Of a stretch of 64,000 nt of DNA, positions 27,925 to 37,101 are shown in pieces (within the stretch, counting starts at the first letter, position 1; every line of letters starts with the position of its first letter). Position numbers and translations under genes: made by a program. The notes beneath the pieces were generated by a model that had not been told where the DNA came from, searched no databases, and saw only the letters and a list, made by a program, of their open reading frames with translations. This stretch comes from CAVTWD01 sp963738325 (GTDB taxonomy: Bacteria; Actinomycetota; Acidimicrobiia; Acidimicrobiales; Ilumatobacteraceae), in NCBI GenBank assembly GCA_963738325.1, contig CAVTWD010000001.1:806001-870000 (forward strand). Reading direction: 5' to 3'.

Positions 27925-28581
27925 ATGCGCGTCGGGATCCTCGGAGGGACCGGTCCTGCCGGTGCCGCCTTGGCCGGGCGGCTCGCCTCGATCGGTTACG
28001 ACGTCGTGATCGGCTCGCGGTCTGAGGAACGCGCTCGCAACACGGCCGATGAGATCATCGGTCGCTGGCCGGAGGAACGGCTCTCCCTCGATGCCGCCGG
28101 CAACGCCACCGCGGCCGAAGCCGACATCGTGGTCGTCGCGACACCCTGGGACAGTGCCGCTCCCACGGCCGCATCGCTCAGCGCGTCGCTCGAGGGCAAG
28201 GTCGTCGTGTCGATGGCGAACGCGCTCGTTCGCGTTGGTGGCGAGTTCCAACCGCTCGTGCCGCCGCGGGGCTCGGTGGCGGCGCACATCCAGGCCGCCG
28301 TCCCGGCATGCCGCGTCGTCGCCGCCTTCCACCACGTCCCCGCCCGCGAGCTCGGCGAGCTGGGCCATCCCGTCGACTCCGATGTGCTCATCTGCTCGGA
28401 CGACGCCGAGGCGGCCAAAGTCGTGGCCGGCATCGTGCAGAAGATCCCCGGCTGCCGCCCGTTGGATGTGGGCAGCCTGGCGAACGCCATGGCCATCGAG
28501 TCGTTCACCGCGGTGCTGTTGCAGCTCAACGTGCGCTACAAGACACGGGTGGTCCCGAAGCTCACCGGCATCAAGCACTGA
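27925..28581 (+). CDS. npdG: NADPH:F420 oxidoreductase
   Basis: 218 residues. Transfers hydride between NADPH and coenzyme F420. The N terminus MRVGILGGTGPAGAALAGRLASIGYDVVIGSRS is the Rossmann loop with the GTGPAG and SR motif that selects NADP. Family features are DIVVVATPWDSA, FHHVPARELGELG, VLICSDDAEA and CRPLDVGSLANAMAIESFTAVLLQLN. It implies F420 use, consistent with the luciferase-like gene at 43 kb. mshC begins 4 bp after its stop, so they are probably cotranscribed. Confidence 0.92.
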   Translation: MRVGILGGTGPAGAALAGRLASIGYDVVIGSRSEERARNTADEIIGRWPEERLSLDAAGNATAAEADIVVVATPWDSAAPTAASLSASLEGKVVVSMANALVRVGGEFQPLVPPRGSVAAHIQAAVPACRVVAAFHHVPARELGELGHPVDSDVLICSDDAEAAKVVAGIVQKIPGCRPLDVGSLANAMAIESFTAVLLQLNVRYKTRVVPKLTGIKH

Positions 28582-28585
28582 CGTG

Positions 28586-29717
28586 ATGCGGCTCTACGAC
28601 ACGTCCCGCCAGGACGTGGTGCCCTTCGAGCCGGGCCGGTTGGTGACGATGTACACGTGCGGCATCACGCCCTACGACGCGACCCACCTCGGCCACGCCA
28701 CCGTCTACCTCCAGTACGACGTGTTGCAGCGACGGCTGATCGACCTCGGGCACGACGTTCGTTGCGTCCGCAACATCACCGATGTCGACGACTCCATCCT
28801 GGCCAAGGCCCGCGAGCTCGGGGTCCACTACCTCGACCTGGCCGCGGCGGAGGTGAGCCGGTTCCAGCAGGACATGGCGGCGCTCGAGGTCTTGGAGCCC
28901 TTCGGCGAGCCCCGGGCCACGTCGGCCATCCCCGACATCCGCGGCTTCATCGGCATGGTCCTCGACCGCGGCCACGCGTACCAGGCCGGCGGCGCCGTGT
29001 ACTTCGACGTCCGCAGCTTCCCGGCCTTCGGCACGGTGAGCAACTACGACGAAGCGCGGATGCTCGCCTACGCGCGGGAGCGGGGCGGCAATGTGGACGA
29101 CCCGAACAAGCGCCACCCGCTCGACTTCGTGCTGTGGCAGCCGAGCGCGCCCGACGAGCCGGCCTGGGAGACGATGTGGGGCCCGGGCCGTCCCGGATGG
29201 CACATCGAGTGCTCGGCGCTGGCCCTGCGAGAGCTCGGTACGACGATCGACCTCCACGGCGGGGGCGCCGACCTCATCTTCCCCCACCACGAATGCGAAC
29301 GCGCCCAGAGCGAGGCGGCTACGGGTGAGCCCTTCGTGCGGCACTGGATGCACGTCGCCATGGTCCGCAAGGACGGCGAGAAGATGTCGAAGAGCTTGGG
29401 CAACCTCGTGTTCGTCGATGCGCTGCGACGGGACTACGACGCGCTGGGCCATTCGCCTCGGCATCGTCGCCCACCACTATCGCGACAGCTGGGAATGGGA
29501 CGAGGAGATGATGCCCGCCGCGGCCGCCCGGCTGGATCGCTGGCTCGGAGCGGCCGGACCGGCCCCGAGCGGAAAGGCAGTGGAGGAGGTGCGCCTGGCG
29601 CTCGACGACGACCTCGATACACCGCGAGCCGTCGCCGCCATCGACGACGCCGCGGACCGAGGCGAAGGAGTCAGCGACGCCGCCGCGCTGCTGGGGGTGC
29701 GCCTCGACGACGGGTGA
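28586..29717 (+). CDS. mshC: Cysteine:GlcN-Ins ligase MshC of mycothiol synthesis (frameshift near 29445)
   Basis: About 376 residues, class I cysteinyl-tRNA-synthetase paralogue lacking the tRNA-binding tail. It joins cysteine to glucosaminyl-inositol with ATP. TMYTCGITPYDATHLGHATVYL holds the zinc cysteine and the HIGH-like HLGH. WHIECSALALRELGTTIDLHGGGADLIFPHHECERAQSEA and KMSKSLGNLVF (KMSKS) are intact. RLYDTSRQDVVPFEPGR at the start is the MshC rather than CysS opening. Near 29445 the frame shifts and continues with RLGIVAHHYRDSWEWDEEMM to the stop at 29717. Mycothiol synthesis places the organism among Actinomycetota. Confidence 0.92.
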
Positions 29718-29770
29718 GCCCAGCCGACGCCTCGGCGGCCCCTCCGGCGCGACGCGGCCTGCTCCTGAGC

Positions 29771-29802
29771 GAACGGTCCACGGGGCGAACGGTCCACGGG
29801 GC
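29771..29802 (+). repeat. Tandem duplication of a 16-bp unit
   Basis: GAACGGTCCACGGGGC at 29771-29786 is repeated exactly at 29787-29802, followed by a partial third unit (GAACG). It lies in the 138-bp gap between mshC and plsC. Confidence 0.85.
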
Positions 29803-29855
29803 GAACGCTGCCAGCCAGGGCACTAGATTGTCGTGCAGTCGGGAGGGAGGTGATC

Positions 29856-30614
29856 ATGGAGCAACAACCCGTCGGGGCCGGCCCGCTCCAGGATCGAGCG
29901 CGCAAGGTCGTGCGGCCGCTCGCCCGCACCCTGTGGAAGATCGCGACCAACGGGCTCGACGAACTGCCGCCCTCCGGGCCCGCCATCTTGTGCCCGAACC
30001 ACATCAGCTTCCTGGACTCGGCCTTCCTCATGCTCGTCGTGCCTCGCCGCATCAGCTTCGTCGGCAAGGCCGAGTACATGGACTCGTGGAAGACCAAGTA
30101 CCTCTTCCCGATGCTGGGCATGATCCCGATCGACCGCTCGGGCGGCGCGAAGAGCATGGTCGCCCTCGACGCCGCCGAGGAGGTGCTGGAGCGAGGGGAG
30201 CTGATGGGCATCTTCCCGGAGGGCACCCGCAGCCGCGACGGCCACCTCTACCGGGGTCACACGGGCGCGGCCCGCCTGGCCATGAAGGTCGGCTGCCCGA
30301 TCTACCCGGTCGGCATCGTCGGCACGAACGAGATCCAGCCGCCCGACGCCAAGATGCCCAAGCTCTTCCGGGCCTGCAAGATCACGATCGGGCGGCCGGT
30401 GCCCGTGCAGCGCTACCAGGAGCGTGGCACTGACCGCCTCGCCTACCGGGAGATCATGGACGAGGTGATGTACGAGATCCGCGCGCTCACCGGCCAGGAG
30501 TACCGCAACACCTACGCGACCAAGCAGGCCGAAGGGTTGCCCACCGAGCCGGCGCGGGTCGGCCGGGTCAGTGACCTGACCCTCGCCGAAGAGCAGGTCG
30601 TCGCCCCGGCCTGA
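29856..30614 (+). CDS. 1-Acylglycerol-3-phosphate acyltransferase (PlsC family)
   Basis: 252 residues. LPxAT motifs: NHISFLDSAF (NHx4D) for catalysis, FVGKAEYMDSW, and FPEGTRSRDGHLYRGHTGAARLAM for glycerol-phosphate binding. It makes phosphatidic acid at the membrane. A strong SD (GGGAGGGAGGT, 29841-29851) is 4 nt from ATG 29856; the GTG at 29850 is inside the SD and therefore not the start. The C terminus has a tail (EYRNTYATKQAEG) that I recall from actinobacterial homologues. TAGATT at 29824-29829 may be a -10 giving a short leader. Confidence 0.9.
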   Translation: MEQQPVGAGPLQDRARKVVRPLARTLWKIATNGLDELPPSGPAILCPNHISFLDSAFLMLVVPRRISFVGKAEYMDSWKTKYLFPMLGMIPIDRSGGAKSMVALDAAEEVLERGELMGIFPEGTRSRDGHLYRGHTGAARLAMKVGCPIYPVGIVGTNEIQPPDAKMPKLFRACKITIGRPVPVQRYQERGTDRLAYREIMDEVMYEIRALTGQEYRNTYATKQAEGLPTEPARVGRVSDLTLAEEQVVAPA

Positions 30615-30690
30615 GCCGGCTCGGCTCGGCCTCGTGCCGGGGAAACCGGTCGGAGGGTCACGGCGGCCCACCGGTAGCCTCGCGATCGCT

Positions 30691-32661
30691 ATGGCCGACA
30701 TCGAGATCTTCCTGCCCGACGGGTCCTCCCGATCGCTGCCCGAGGGCGCCACCGCGCTCGACGTGGTGGCCGCCGTCGGGTCGCGCCTCGAGCGCGCCGC
30801 GGTGGCGGCGGTCGTCGACGGGCAGACCGTCGACCTCGGCCGCCCGGTGCCGGACGGGGCGAAGGTGAGCGTCATCACGGCCGACAGCGACGACGGCCGT
30901 CACGTGCTGCGCCATTCGACCGCGCACGTGCTGGCTCAGGCCGTCACCCGGCTCTTCCCTGGCGCGAAGTACACGATCGGCCCCGCCATCGAGAACGGCT
31001 TCTACTACGACTTCGAGCTTCCCGGAGGCGCCACCTTCACCGATGAGGACCTCGCCGCCATCGACGCCGAGATGCGCCGCATCATCGCCGAGGACCAGCC
31101 CTTCGTGCGTTCCGAGCTGTCCGCGGCCAGGGCCGATGAGGTCTTCGCGGACCAGCCGTACAAGCGCGAGATCATCGAGCGCGCCACCGCGGCCAAGGCC
31201 GACAGCTTCGATCTGGGAGAGGTCGGCGGCGGCGAGGTGGTGAGCGTCTACCGGAACACGCCCGAGTTCGTCGACCTCTGCCTCGGCCCGCACGTTCCGT
31301 CGACGGGGCGCCTCGGGCACTTCAAGCTGCTGAAGGTGGCGGGCGCCTACTGGCGGGGTGACGAGAAGCGCCCGATGCTCCAGCGCATCTACGGGACGGT
31401 ATGGGAGAGCGACAAGGCCCTGCAGGAACACCTCCACCGTCTCGAGGAGGCCGAGAAGCGCGACCATCGCAAGCTCGCGGCCGAGCTCGACCTCGTGAGC
31501 TTCCCCGAGGAGCTCGGGGGCGGCCTGGCCGTCTGGCATCCGAAAGGCGCCATGGTGCGCAAGGTGATGGAGGACTACAGCCGCGAGCGACACCTGCGCG
31601 GTGGCTACCAGTTCGCGTACACTCCGCACCTCGCGAAGTCGAAGCTCTTCGAGACGAGCGGTCATCTCGATTGGTATGCGGACGCGATGTACCCGCCGAT
31701 GGAGCTCGACAACGGCACCTATTACCCGAAGCCGATGAACTGTCCCATGCACTGCCTCGTCTACGGGGCTCGGCAGCGCAGCTACCGGGAGCTGCCGCTG
31801 CGGCTCTTCGAGCTGGGCACCGTGTATCGCTACGAGCGGGCCGGCGTGCTCCACGGGCTGTTGCGCATCCGGGGGTTCACGCAGGACGACAGCCACATCT
31901 TCTGCACCGAGGAGCAGGCCGAAGGCGAGATCCGTAGCCTGCTCGGCTTCGTGCTGTCCGTGCTGCGCGCCTTCGGCTTCGAGGAGTTCGAGGCCCACCT
32001 GTCGACGCGAGACCCGGCGAAGTCGACCGGCTCCGACGAGGTCTGGGCACGCGCCACCGAGCATCTGCGGAGCGCCCTCGAGGCCGAGCGCCTGCCCTAC
32101 ACGGTGCAGGAGGGCGAGGCCGCTTTCTACGGCCCGAAGATCGACATCGACGTCCGTGACGCCATCGGCCGCAAGTGGCAGCTGTCCACCATCCAGCTCG
32201 ACTTCAACATGCCCGAGCGCTTCGGCCTCGAGTACGTCGGAGCGGACAACGCCCGTCACCGCCCGGTCATGATCCACCGAGCGTTACTTGGATCGATCGA
32301 GCGCTTCTTCGGGGTGCTGATCGAGCACTACGCGGGCGCCTTCCCCACGTGGCTCGCGCCGGAGCAGGTGCGGGTGCTCCCCGTGAGCGACGACCACAAC
32401 GTCTACGCCCGGCGCCTCGTCGACCGCTTCTGCGCGGAGTCCTACCGGGCCGAGCTGGCCGAGGCGGCCGATCCGCTCGGCAAGCGCATCCGCGCCGCCA
32501 AACTCGAGAAGGTGCCGTACATCCTCGTCGTCGGCGAGGACGACATGCGCGACGGCACAGTGGGCGTCAACGCCCGTGGCGAGGAGGTCGAGCGGGGGGT
32601 GCCGGTGGACACCTTCATCCAGCGGCTCGCTGCCGACGTCGCGGTGGCGTCGCTCCAGTAG
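30691..32661 (+). CDS. thrS: Threonyl-tRNA synthetase
   Basis: 656 residues, class II synthetase. Order: TGS domain (MADIEIFLPDGSSRSLPEGATALDV), editing-domain zinc-like motif HSTAHVLAQAV and DLCLGPHVPSTG, then the catalytic core. Core motifs are the zinc ligand region KPMNCPMHCLVYG, motif 2 LFELGTVYRYERAGVLHGLLRIRGFTQDDSHIFC, and motif 3 RPVMIHRALLGSIERFFGVLIEH. The C-terminal anticodon-binding domain (EQVRVLPVSDDHNVYARRLVDRF) is complete. It is the first gene of the Rv2614c-like series, and its stop abuts the HIT gene start. A TAGCCT -10-like hexamer lies at 30675-30680, 10 nt before the start. Confidence 0.97.
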   Translation: MADIEIFLPDGSSRSLPEGATALDVVAAVGSRLERAAVAAVVDGQTVDLGRPVPDGAKVSVITADSDDGRHVLRHSTAHVLAQAVTRLFPGAKYTIGPAIENGFYYDFELPGGATFTDEDLAAIDAEMRRIIAEDQPFVRSELSAARADEVFADQPYKREIIERATAAKADSFDLGEVGGGEVVSVYRNTPEFVDLCLGPHVPSTGRLGHFKLLKVAGAYWRGDEKRPMLQRIYGTVWESDKALQEHLHRLEEAEKRDHRKLAAELDLVSFPEELGGGLAVWHPKGAMVRKVMEDYSRERHLRGGYQFAYTPHLAKSKLFETSGHLDWYADAMYPPMELDNGTYYPKPMNCPMHCLVYGARQRSYRELPLRLFELGTVYRYERAGVLHGLLRIRGFTQDDSHIFCTEEQAEGEIRSLLGFVLSVLRAFGFEEFEAHLSTRDPAKSTGSDEVWARATEHLRSALEAERLPYTVQEGEAAFYGPKIDIDVRDAIGRKWQLSTIQLDFNMPERFGLEYVGADNARHRPVMIHRALLGSIERFFGVLIEHYAGAFPTWLAPEQVRVLPVSDDHNVYARRLVDRFCAESYRAELAEAADPLGKRIRAAKLEKVPYILVVGEDDMRDGTVGVNARGEEVERGVPVDTFIQRLAADVAVASLQ

Positions 32662-33219
32662 ATGCCCCTCGAGCACATCTGGGCCGGATGGCGCAGCGCG
32701 TACATCCAGGCCGTGGCGGCCGCCGACGCCGCGCAGGATGGCCAGGCGTCGGTGTTCGCCCGCATCCTGGGCTCGGGCCTGCCCGACTCGGAGACGCACA
32801 TCGTGTGGCGCGGGGAGTGCTGCTTCGCCATCCTGAACGCCTTCCCCTATACGAGCGGCCATCTGTTGGTGATGCCCTACCGCGAGGTCGGTGAGCTCGG
32901 CGCGCTGTCGCCGCACGAGCACGCCGAGCTCTGGACCGGCGTGGCGCGGGCGGTCGACGCCCTGCAGCGCGCCTACCGCCCCGATGGCATCAACATCGGG
33001 CTGAACCTCGGCCGGGCCGCCGGCGCGGGCGTCCCCAGCCATCTCCACGTCCACGTCGTGCCTCGCTGGAGCGGGGACACGAACTTCATGACCGCCGCCG
33101 CCGAAGTCCGCGTGATGCCCGAGTCACTGGAGGCCAGCGCGGCAAGGATCCGCGCCGCGTGGCCGGGCGCGACCCTCGGCGACGCGTCGTCGCCTCCTAG
33201 CCTGGACGACCATGGCTGA
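32662..33219 (+). CDS. HIT-family hydrolase/phosphorylase (Rv2613c-like)
   Basis: 185 residues. The histidine triad is HLHVHVVPRW (HxHxH). ILNAFPYTSGHLLVMPYREVGELGALSPHEHAELW is the usual N-terminal half of the family. The Mycobacterium homologue in this same position, Rv2613c, is an Ap4A phosphorylase, so a diadenosine-polyphosphate role is likely but not proven here. ATG 32662 follows the thrS stop with no gap, implying translational coupling. Confidence 0.9.
   Translation: MPLEHIWAGWRSAYIQAVAAADAAQDGQASVFARILGSGLPDSETHIVWRGECCFAILNAFPYTSGHLLVMPYREVGELGALSPHEHAELWTGVARAVDALQRAYRPDGINIGLNLGRAAGAGVPSHLHVHVVPRWSGDTNFMTAAAEVRVMPESLEASAARIRAAWPGATLGDASSPPSLDDHG
33198..33203 (+). promoter_or_regulatory. 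Putative -10 (TAGCCT) before the 33212 gene
   Basis: TAGCCT ends 8 nt before ATG 33212, inside the end of the HIT gene. It may give an internal leaderless transcript in addition to read-through. Confidence 0.35.
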
Positions 33220-33736
33220 GGAAGCGCCGGAGACACCGGGCTCGCCGGGCGAGGTCCGCGACGAACTGCCCAGCGATCTCGACGTCAGCGGCTTCGTCGG
33301 GCCCTACCGGTTCCCTGACAACAGCCGGCGCCGCATCCCCGGCGTCATGTACCTGGTGATCGCCGCGCTCTGTCTCCTGGCGTGGATCGTGGCCCACGAC
33401 CGGGCCAACGGCCTGGTCAACGGGGGATTCCTGCTTGCGGCCGGCCTGCTCGCCTTCGCCGGGGTGATGTCGCTCACCTCGAGCTGGCACCTCCGCCTCG
33501 ACGAGAAGGACGCCTTGGTGGCCGCCACCCGGCAAGTCGGCTTCCCTGTCGGACACGCCTCCGCCCAGATGGCATGGCGCGGCCTGCGCAGCCGACCGAC
33601 CTGGCGCATCCTCCTCTACTCGATCGAGAACCCACCTCGCCGTCGCGGGTTCGTACTCGTCGACGCGATCGATGGCCACGTCGTCGAGCACCTCGTGGAG
33701 GACAACCCCGAGGAGGACTGGACCGAGCCGGCCTGA
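33212..33736 (+). CDS. Two-helix membrane protein of unknown function
   Basis: 174 residues. An acidic N terminus (about 45 residues) is followed by two hydrophobic helices (VMYLVIAALCLLAWIVAHD and GGFLLAAGLLAFAGVMSLTS) and a soluble C-terminal domain of about 90 residues (HLRLDEKDALVAATRQVGFPVGHASAQMAWRGLRSRPTWRILLYS, then VLVDAIDGHVVEHLVEDNPEEDW). I recall similar proteins only from Acidimicrobiia-like genomes. It overlaps the HIT gene by 8 bp. Function unknown. Confidence 0.8.
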   Translation: MAEEAPETPGSPGEVRDELPSDLDVSGFVGPYRFPDNSRRRIPGVMYLVIAALCLLAWIVAHDRANGLVNGGFLLAAGLLAFAGVMSLTSSWHLRLDEKDALVAATRQVGFPVGHASAQMAWRGLRSRPTWRILLYSIENPPRRRGFVLVDAIDGHVVEHLVEDNPEEDWTEPA

Positions 33737-33772
33737 ACGCTGCCCTCGCGGCCACGGCTGTCGCGGCCGAAC

Positions 33773-33812
33773 TTGAACCGGAGAGGGCCGTGGACAGCCC
33801 ATGCCGGTTCAA
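33773..33812. terminator. Bidirectional hairpin between convergent genes
   Basis: TTGAACCGG (33773-33781) pairs with CCGGTTCAA (33804-33812), with an internal GGGC/GCCC stem in the loop. It lies between the membrane-protein gene ending at 33736 and the opposite-strand gene ending at 33848. Confidence 0.65.
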
Positions 33813-33847
33813 CTTCGGGCCCGGCCGGCCGGCGCGGCGCGGGAGCC

Positions 33848-34177
33848 TCAGCGGTTCAGCGTCGCTTCGATCTGGCGTAGGAGGTGGCCGCCTTCGAGGG
33901 CGGCGGCCCGAACCTCGTCTAGGCGCTCGGGGGTCCACTGGTCGGCGGGCCGGTCGTCGATGGCCTGGGCCAGGCGGCTTGTCAGGCTCGGCAGATCTCC
34001 GTCGGCGGCCAGGCCGAACGAGCGGGCGGTGCCGCGGATCAGATCATCGAGTTGCTGCGTGAGTGGGCCCGCGGCCGTGCGCGCCGCATCGTCCTCGGCG
34101 CTCGCCAGCAAGGCGGACAGCCGACGCGGGAACGTCCGGAAGGCAACCGCCACGTCCTCGGGGCTCGAGCCGGTCAC
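33848..34177 (-). CDS. Small conserved hypothetical protein
   Basis: 109 residues from GTG 34177, mainly helical (FRTFPRRLSALLASAEDDAARTAAGPLTQQLDDLIRGTARSFG, SLTSRLAQAIDDRPADQWTPERLDEVRAAALEGGHLLRQIEATL). No signal peptide, membrane helix or known motif. It follows EF-G2 by 25 bp on the same strand with a GGGGGTGGGG ribosome-site-like run before the start, so it is probably cotranscribed with it. Confidence 0.65.
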   Translation of the reverse strand: MTGSSPEDVAVAFRTFPRRLSALLASAEDDAARTAAGPLTQQLDDLIRGTARSFGLAADGDLPSLTSRLAQAIDDRPADQWTPERLDEVRAAALEGGHLLRQIEATLNR

Positions 34178-34202
34178 GCCCCACCCCCGGCGTGGGCGAG
34201 CC

Positions 34203-36271
34203 TCACCCTTGAGTGGCCTTCAGGCTGGCCTTCGCCTTGTCGACGAGATGCGCGGGCAGCACGTCGTAGTGGTCGTGCTCGGCCGAGAAGCGACCCCGGC
34301 CCCCCGTCATCGAGCGCAGGTCGATGGCATAGCGCATGATCTCCGAGGTCGGCACGAGGGCGACGACCTCCTGCTCGCCGTTGCCGACGGACTCGGTGCC
34401 CTGGACGCGACCGCGACGGGCGTTGATGTCGCCCATCACGTCGCCCTGATACGCGCTCGGCACCGTGACCTTCAGCAAGGAGATCGGCTCGAGGACGACG
34501 ACACCCGCCTTGGCCATTGCATCCTTGAACCCGAGCGCGCCCGCCATCTTGAAGCTCATCTCCGAGGAGTCGACGGAGTGGTACTTGCCGTCGAAGCACT
34601 CCACGCGCACGTCGACGACGGGGAATCCGTGCACCCCGCCCCCGGCCATCGTCTCCTCGATGCCCTTGTGCACCGCCGGGATGAACTGGCGGGGGATGGC
34701 GCCGCCGACGATCTTGTCGACGAACTCGAAGCCGGTGCCCCGATCCTTCGGCTCGACCCGCAGCCACGCCACACCGAACTGTCCGTGGCCACCGGACTGC
34801 TTCTTGTACTTGCCCTCCGCCTCGGCTCCGCCCGTGATCGTCTCGCGGTAGGGAACCCGCACGTCCTCGGTGTCGACGTTGACGCCGAACTTCCGCTGCA
34901 GCCGCTCGAGGGCCACCGCGAGATGCGTCTCTCCGGTGCCCTTGATGAGCACCTGGCGGGTCTCGTCGTTGCGTTCGACGACCAAGGCCGGGTCCTCGGC
35001 CTGGAGGCGTTGCAACGCCGACGAGAGCTTGTCGTCGTCGGCCTGGGTGCGGGCCTTCACCGCCAGCGACAGCACCGCTGGCGGGGGGAGACGGGCGGCA
35101 CCCGGACGGGGAGGTTCTTCGGTGCCAGCGTGTCACCCGTGCCGGTGGCGGCGAGCTTCGCCACGGCGGCGATGTCGCCGGCGACCACGGAGTTGGTCGG
35201 CTCCTGCTCCTTGCCCCGGAGATGGAACAGGCCGTGCAGCCGCTCGGTGACGCCGGTGCGCGGGTTCGTGAGCTGCTCGTCGGACTTGACAGTGCCGGAG
35301 AGCACCTTGAAGAGCGAGAGCTGGCCGACGTAGGGGTCGGCGATGGTCTTGAACACGAAGGCCAACGGCTGGCCGGAGGCATCAGGCGCGACGTCGGTCT
35401 CGGTGTTGCCGGCGGCCACGACGACGGGCCGATCGGCCGGCGAGGGACCGATCTCGCAGATGAAGTCGAGCAGGCGGTCGATGGCCACGCCGGTGAGCGC
35501 CGAGCCGCAGACGACCGGGAACACGGAGGCGGCGGCGACCCCGGCGGCCAGTGTGTGCTCGAGCTCCTTGAAGCTCGGCACGTCTCCTTCGAGGTAGCGC
35601 TCCATGAGCCCGTCGTCGGCGACGACGATGCCCTCGATGAGGTTGTCGTGCACCTGGTGCTCGAGCTCCGAGAGCGCGGCGGGGATCTCGGCCTCCTGAT
35701 GGGTGCCGTCCGCGTTGTAGACGAAGGCCTTGTCGGTCAACAGGTCGGCCACCCCAGTGAACCCGGCCTCCAGGCCGAGGGGCAGCTCGAGCGGCGCGAT
35801 CCCGGCGCCGAAGGTGTCGCGGAGCTGTTCCAGCGTCCGCTCGAAGTCCGCCCGCTCGCGGTCGAGCTTGTTCACGAAGACGAGCCGGGGGACGCCGCGC
35901 TCCTCGGCCCGCCGCCATACGAGCTCGGTCTGGGCCTCGACGCCTTCCACCGCGCTCACGACGAACACGGCGAGATCGGCGATCCGCAGCGCCGCTTCGA
36001 CCTCTCCCACGAAGTCGGCGTAGCCGGGGGTGTCGAGCACGTTGATCTTGCGGCCCTCCCACTCGACCGGCAGCACCGCCAGCGAGATCGAGATGCCCCG
36101 CTTCTGCTCCTCAGGCTCGGTGTCGGAGACGGTCGAGCCGTCCTCCACCCTTCCCACGCGGGTGATGGCGCCGGCCCGGGACAGGAGGGCTTCAGCCAAC
36201 GTCGTCTTCCCGCTGCCGCTGTGGCCGACCAGGGCGACGTTGCGGATGTCTTCCGTGGGCACGCGCTTCAT
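34203..36271 (-). CDS. Elongation factor G-like protein EF-G2 (frameshift near 35085)
   Basis: About 689 residues of the translational GTPase family. G1 GHSGSGKTTLAEALL (the canonical EF-G has GHIDAGKTT), G3 NVLDTPGYADFVGEVEAAL, G4 VFVNKLDRERADF. The second half holds domains III-V (ALQRLQAEDPALVVERNDETRQVLIKGTGETHL, KKQSGGHGQFGVAWLRVEPKD, DINARRGRVQGTESVGNGEQEVVALVPTSEIMRYAIDLRSMTGGRGRFSAEHDHYDVLP). The frame breaks at the G6 run around 35082-35087. The SD is GGAGGA, 9 nt before ATG 36271. Related to M. tuberculosis FusA2 (Rv0120c). The function of EF-G2 is not settled; it is not the main EF-G. Confidence 0.92.
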
Positions 36272-36390
36272 GTATCCGGTTCCTCCGATGGAGCAGCACA
36301 GGTGCGGGTGTCAAGAGGGCCGATGCTACCGAGGGCGGCGCGTCCGTCGAACCCGGGCCGCCAGACCGCCGATCGGTCGGCTGCGGTCGA

Positions 36391-36396
36391 TAACCT
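36391..36396 (+). promoter_or_regulatory. Putative -10 (TAACCT) for a leaderless pgsA transcript
   Basis: TAACCT ends 7 nt before ATG 36404 with no Shine-Dalgarno sequence. The region 36272-36403 separates pgsA from the divergent EF-G2 gene. Confidence 0.45.
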
Positions 36397-36403
36397 GGAC
36401 ACC

Positions 36404-37090
36404 ATGTTCGACGGGAGGTTCCGCGCGCCGATCGAAAAGGCGGTCGAACCGGTCGGTGACGGGCTGCGCCGTACCCGCCTCACGCCGGACCATCTGACCT
36501 TGATCGGCCTCGTCATCGCGGTGGCGGCGGCCGTCACGATCGCTCTGGGCCACCTGCTCCTGGGATTCGTGTTCGTGGTGCTGGCGGCCCTGCCGGACCT
36601 GCTCGACGGGGCCCTCGCCAAGGCCTCGGGGTCGGCCAGCCAACGGGGGGCCTTCTTCGACTCGGTGGCCGACCGCGTCACCGACATGCTGCTGTTCGGC
36701 GGGCTCGCCTGGTGGTTCATCGCCGACGATCGCGGCACCCTCGCCATGCTCCCGGTGGCGATCCTCGGGCTGTCCGCGCTGATCAGCTACGAGCGGGCCA
36801 AGGCCGAGTCGCTCGGGTTGCAGGCCAAGGGCGGCCTGATGGAGCGGGCCGAGCGAGTCATCCTGCTGTGCCTCGGGCTGATCTTCTCGCCGCTGCTCGT
36901 GCCCCTGCTGTGGGCGATGCTCGTGCTCACCGGCTTCACCGCAGTCCAGCGGTTCGTGAAGGTGTGGCGCCAGGCCAACGCCGCCCCCGTCGTGCTCGAG
37001 CGTCGTGCGGCCCGTCGCCAGCGTCGCACGGCTCGCAGCTCGGCCCGCAGCCGCCGTTGGTCCGAGCTGCGGCGTAGCCGGGGCGCCTGA
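36404..37090 (+). CDS. pgsA: CDP-alcohol phosphatidyltransferase (phosphatidylinositol-phosphate synthase type)
   Basis: 228 residues with about six membrane helices. The CDP-alcohol motif runs from Asp65 to Asp90: D68-G69-x2-A72-K73-x8-G82-x3-D86-x3-D90. The usual arginine after alanine is lysine (K73) here. It makes phosphatidylinositol phosphate from CDP-diacylglycerol and inositol phosphate, judged from its place before patA-like and pimA genes as in M. tuberculosis Rv2612c. The C terminus is a long basic tail (RRAARRQRRTARSSARSRRWSELRRSRGA). An assignment to glycerol-phosphate as acceptor is possible but less likely. Confidence 0.88.
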   Translation: MFDGRFRAPIEKAVEPVGDGLRRTRLTPDHLTLIGLVIAVAAAVTIALGHLLLGFVFVVLAALPDLLDGALAKASGSASQRGAFFDSVADRVTDMLLFGGLAWWFIADDRGTLAMLPVAILGLSALISYERAKAESLGLQAKGGLMERAERVILLCLGLIFSPLLVPLLWAMLVLTGFTAVQRFVKVWRQANAAPVVLERRAARRQRRTARSSARSRRWSELRRSRGA

Positions 37091-37101
37091 GCCCGAGCGG
37101 C

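Noticed and set aside
35222..36390. Plus-strand frame open ahead of pgsA
   Set aside because: It is antisense to the EF-G2 gene; pgsA starts at 36404 by family alignment and the -10 at 36391.
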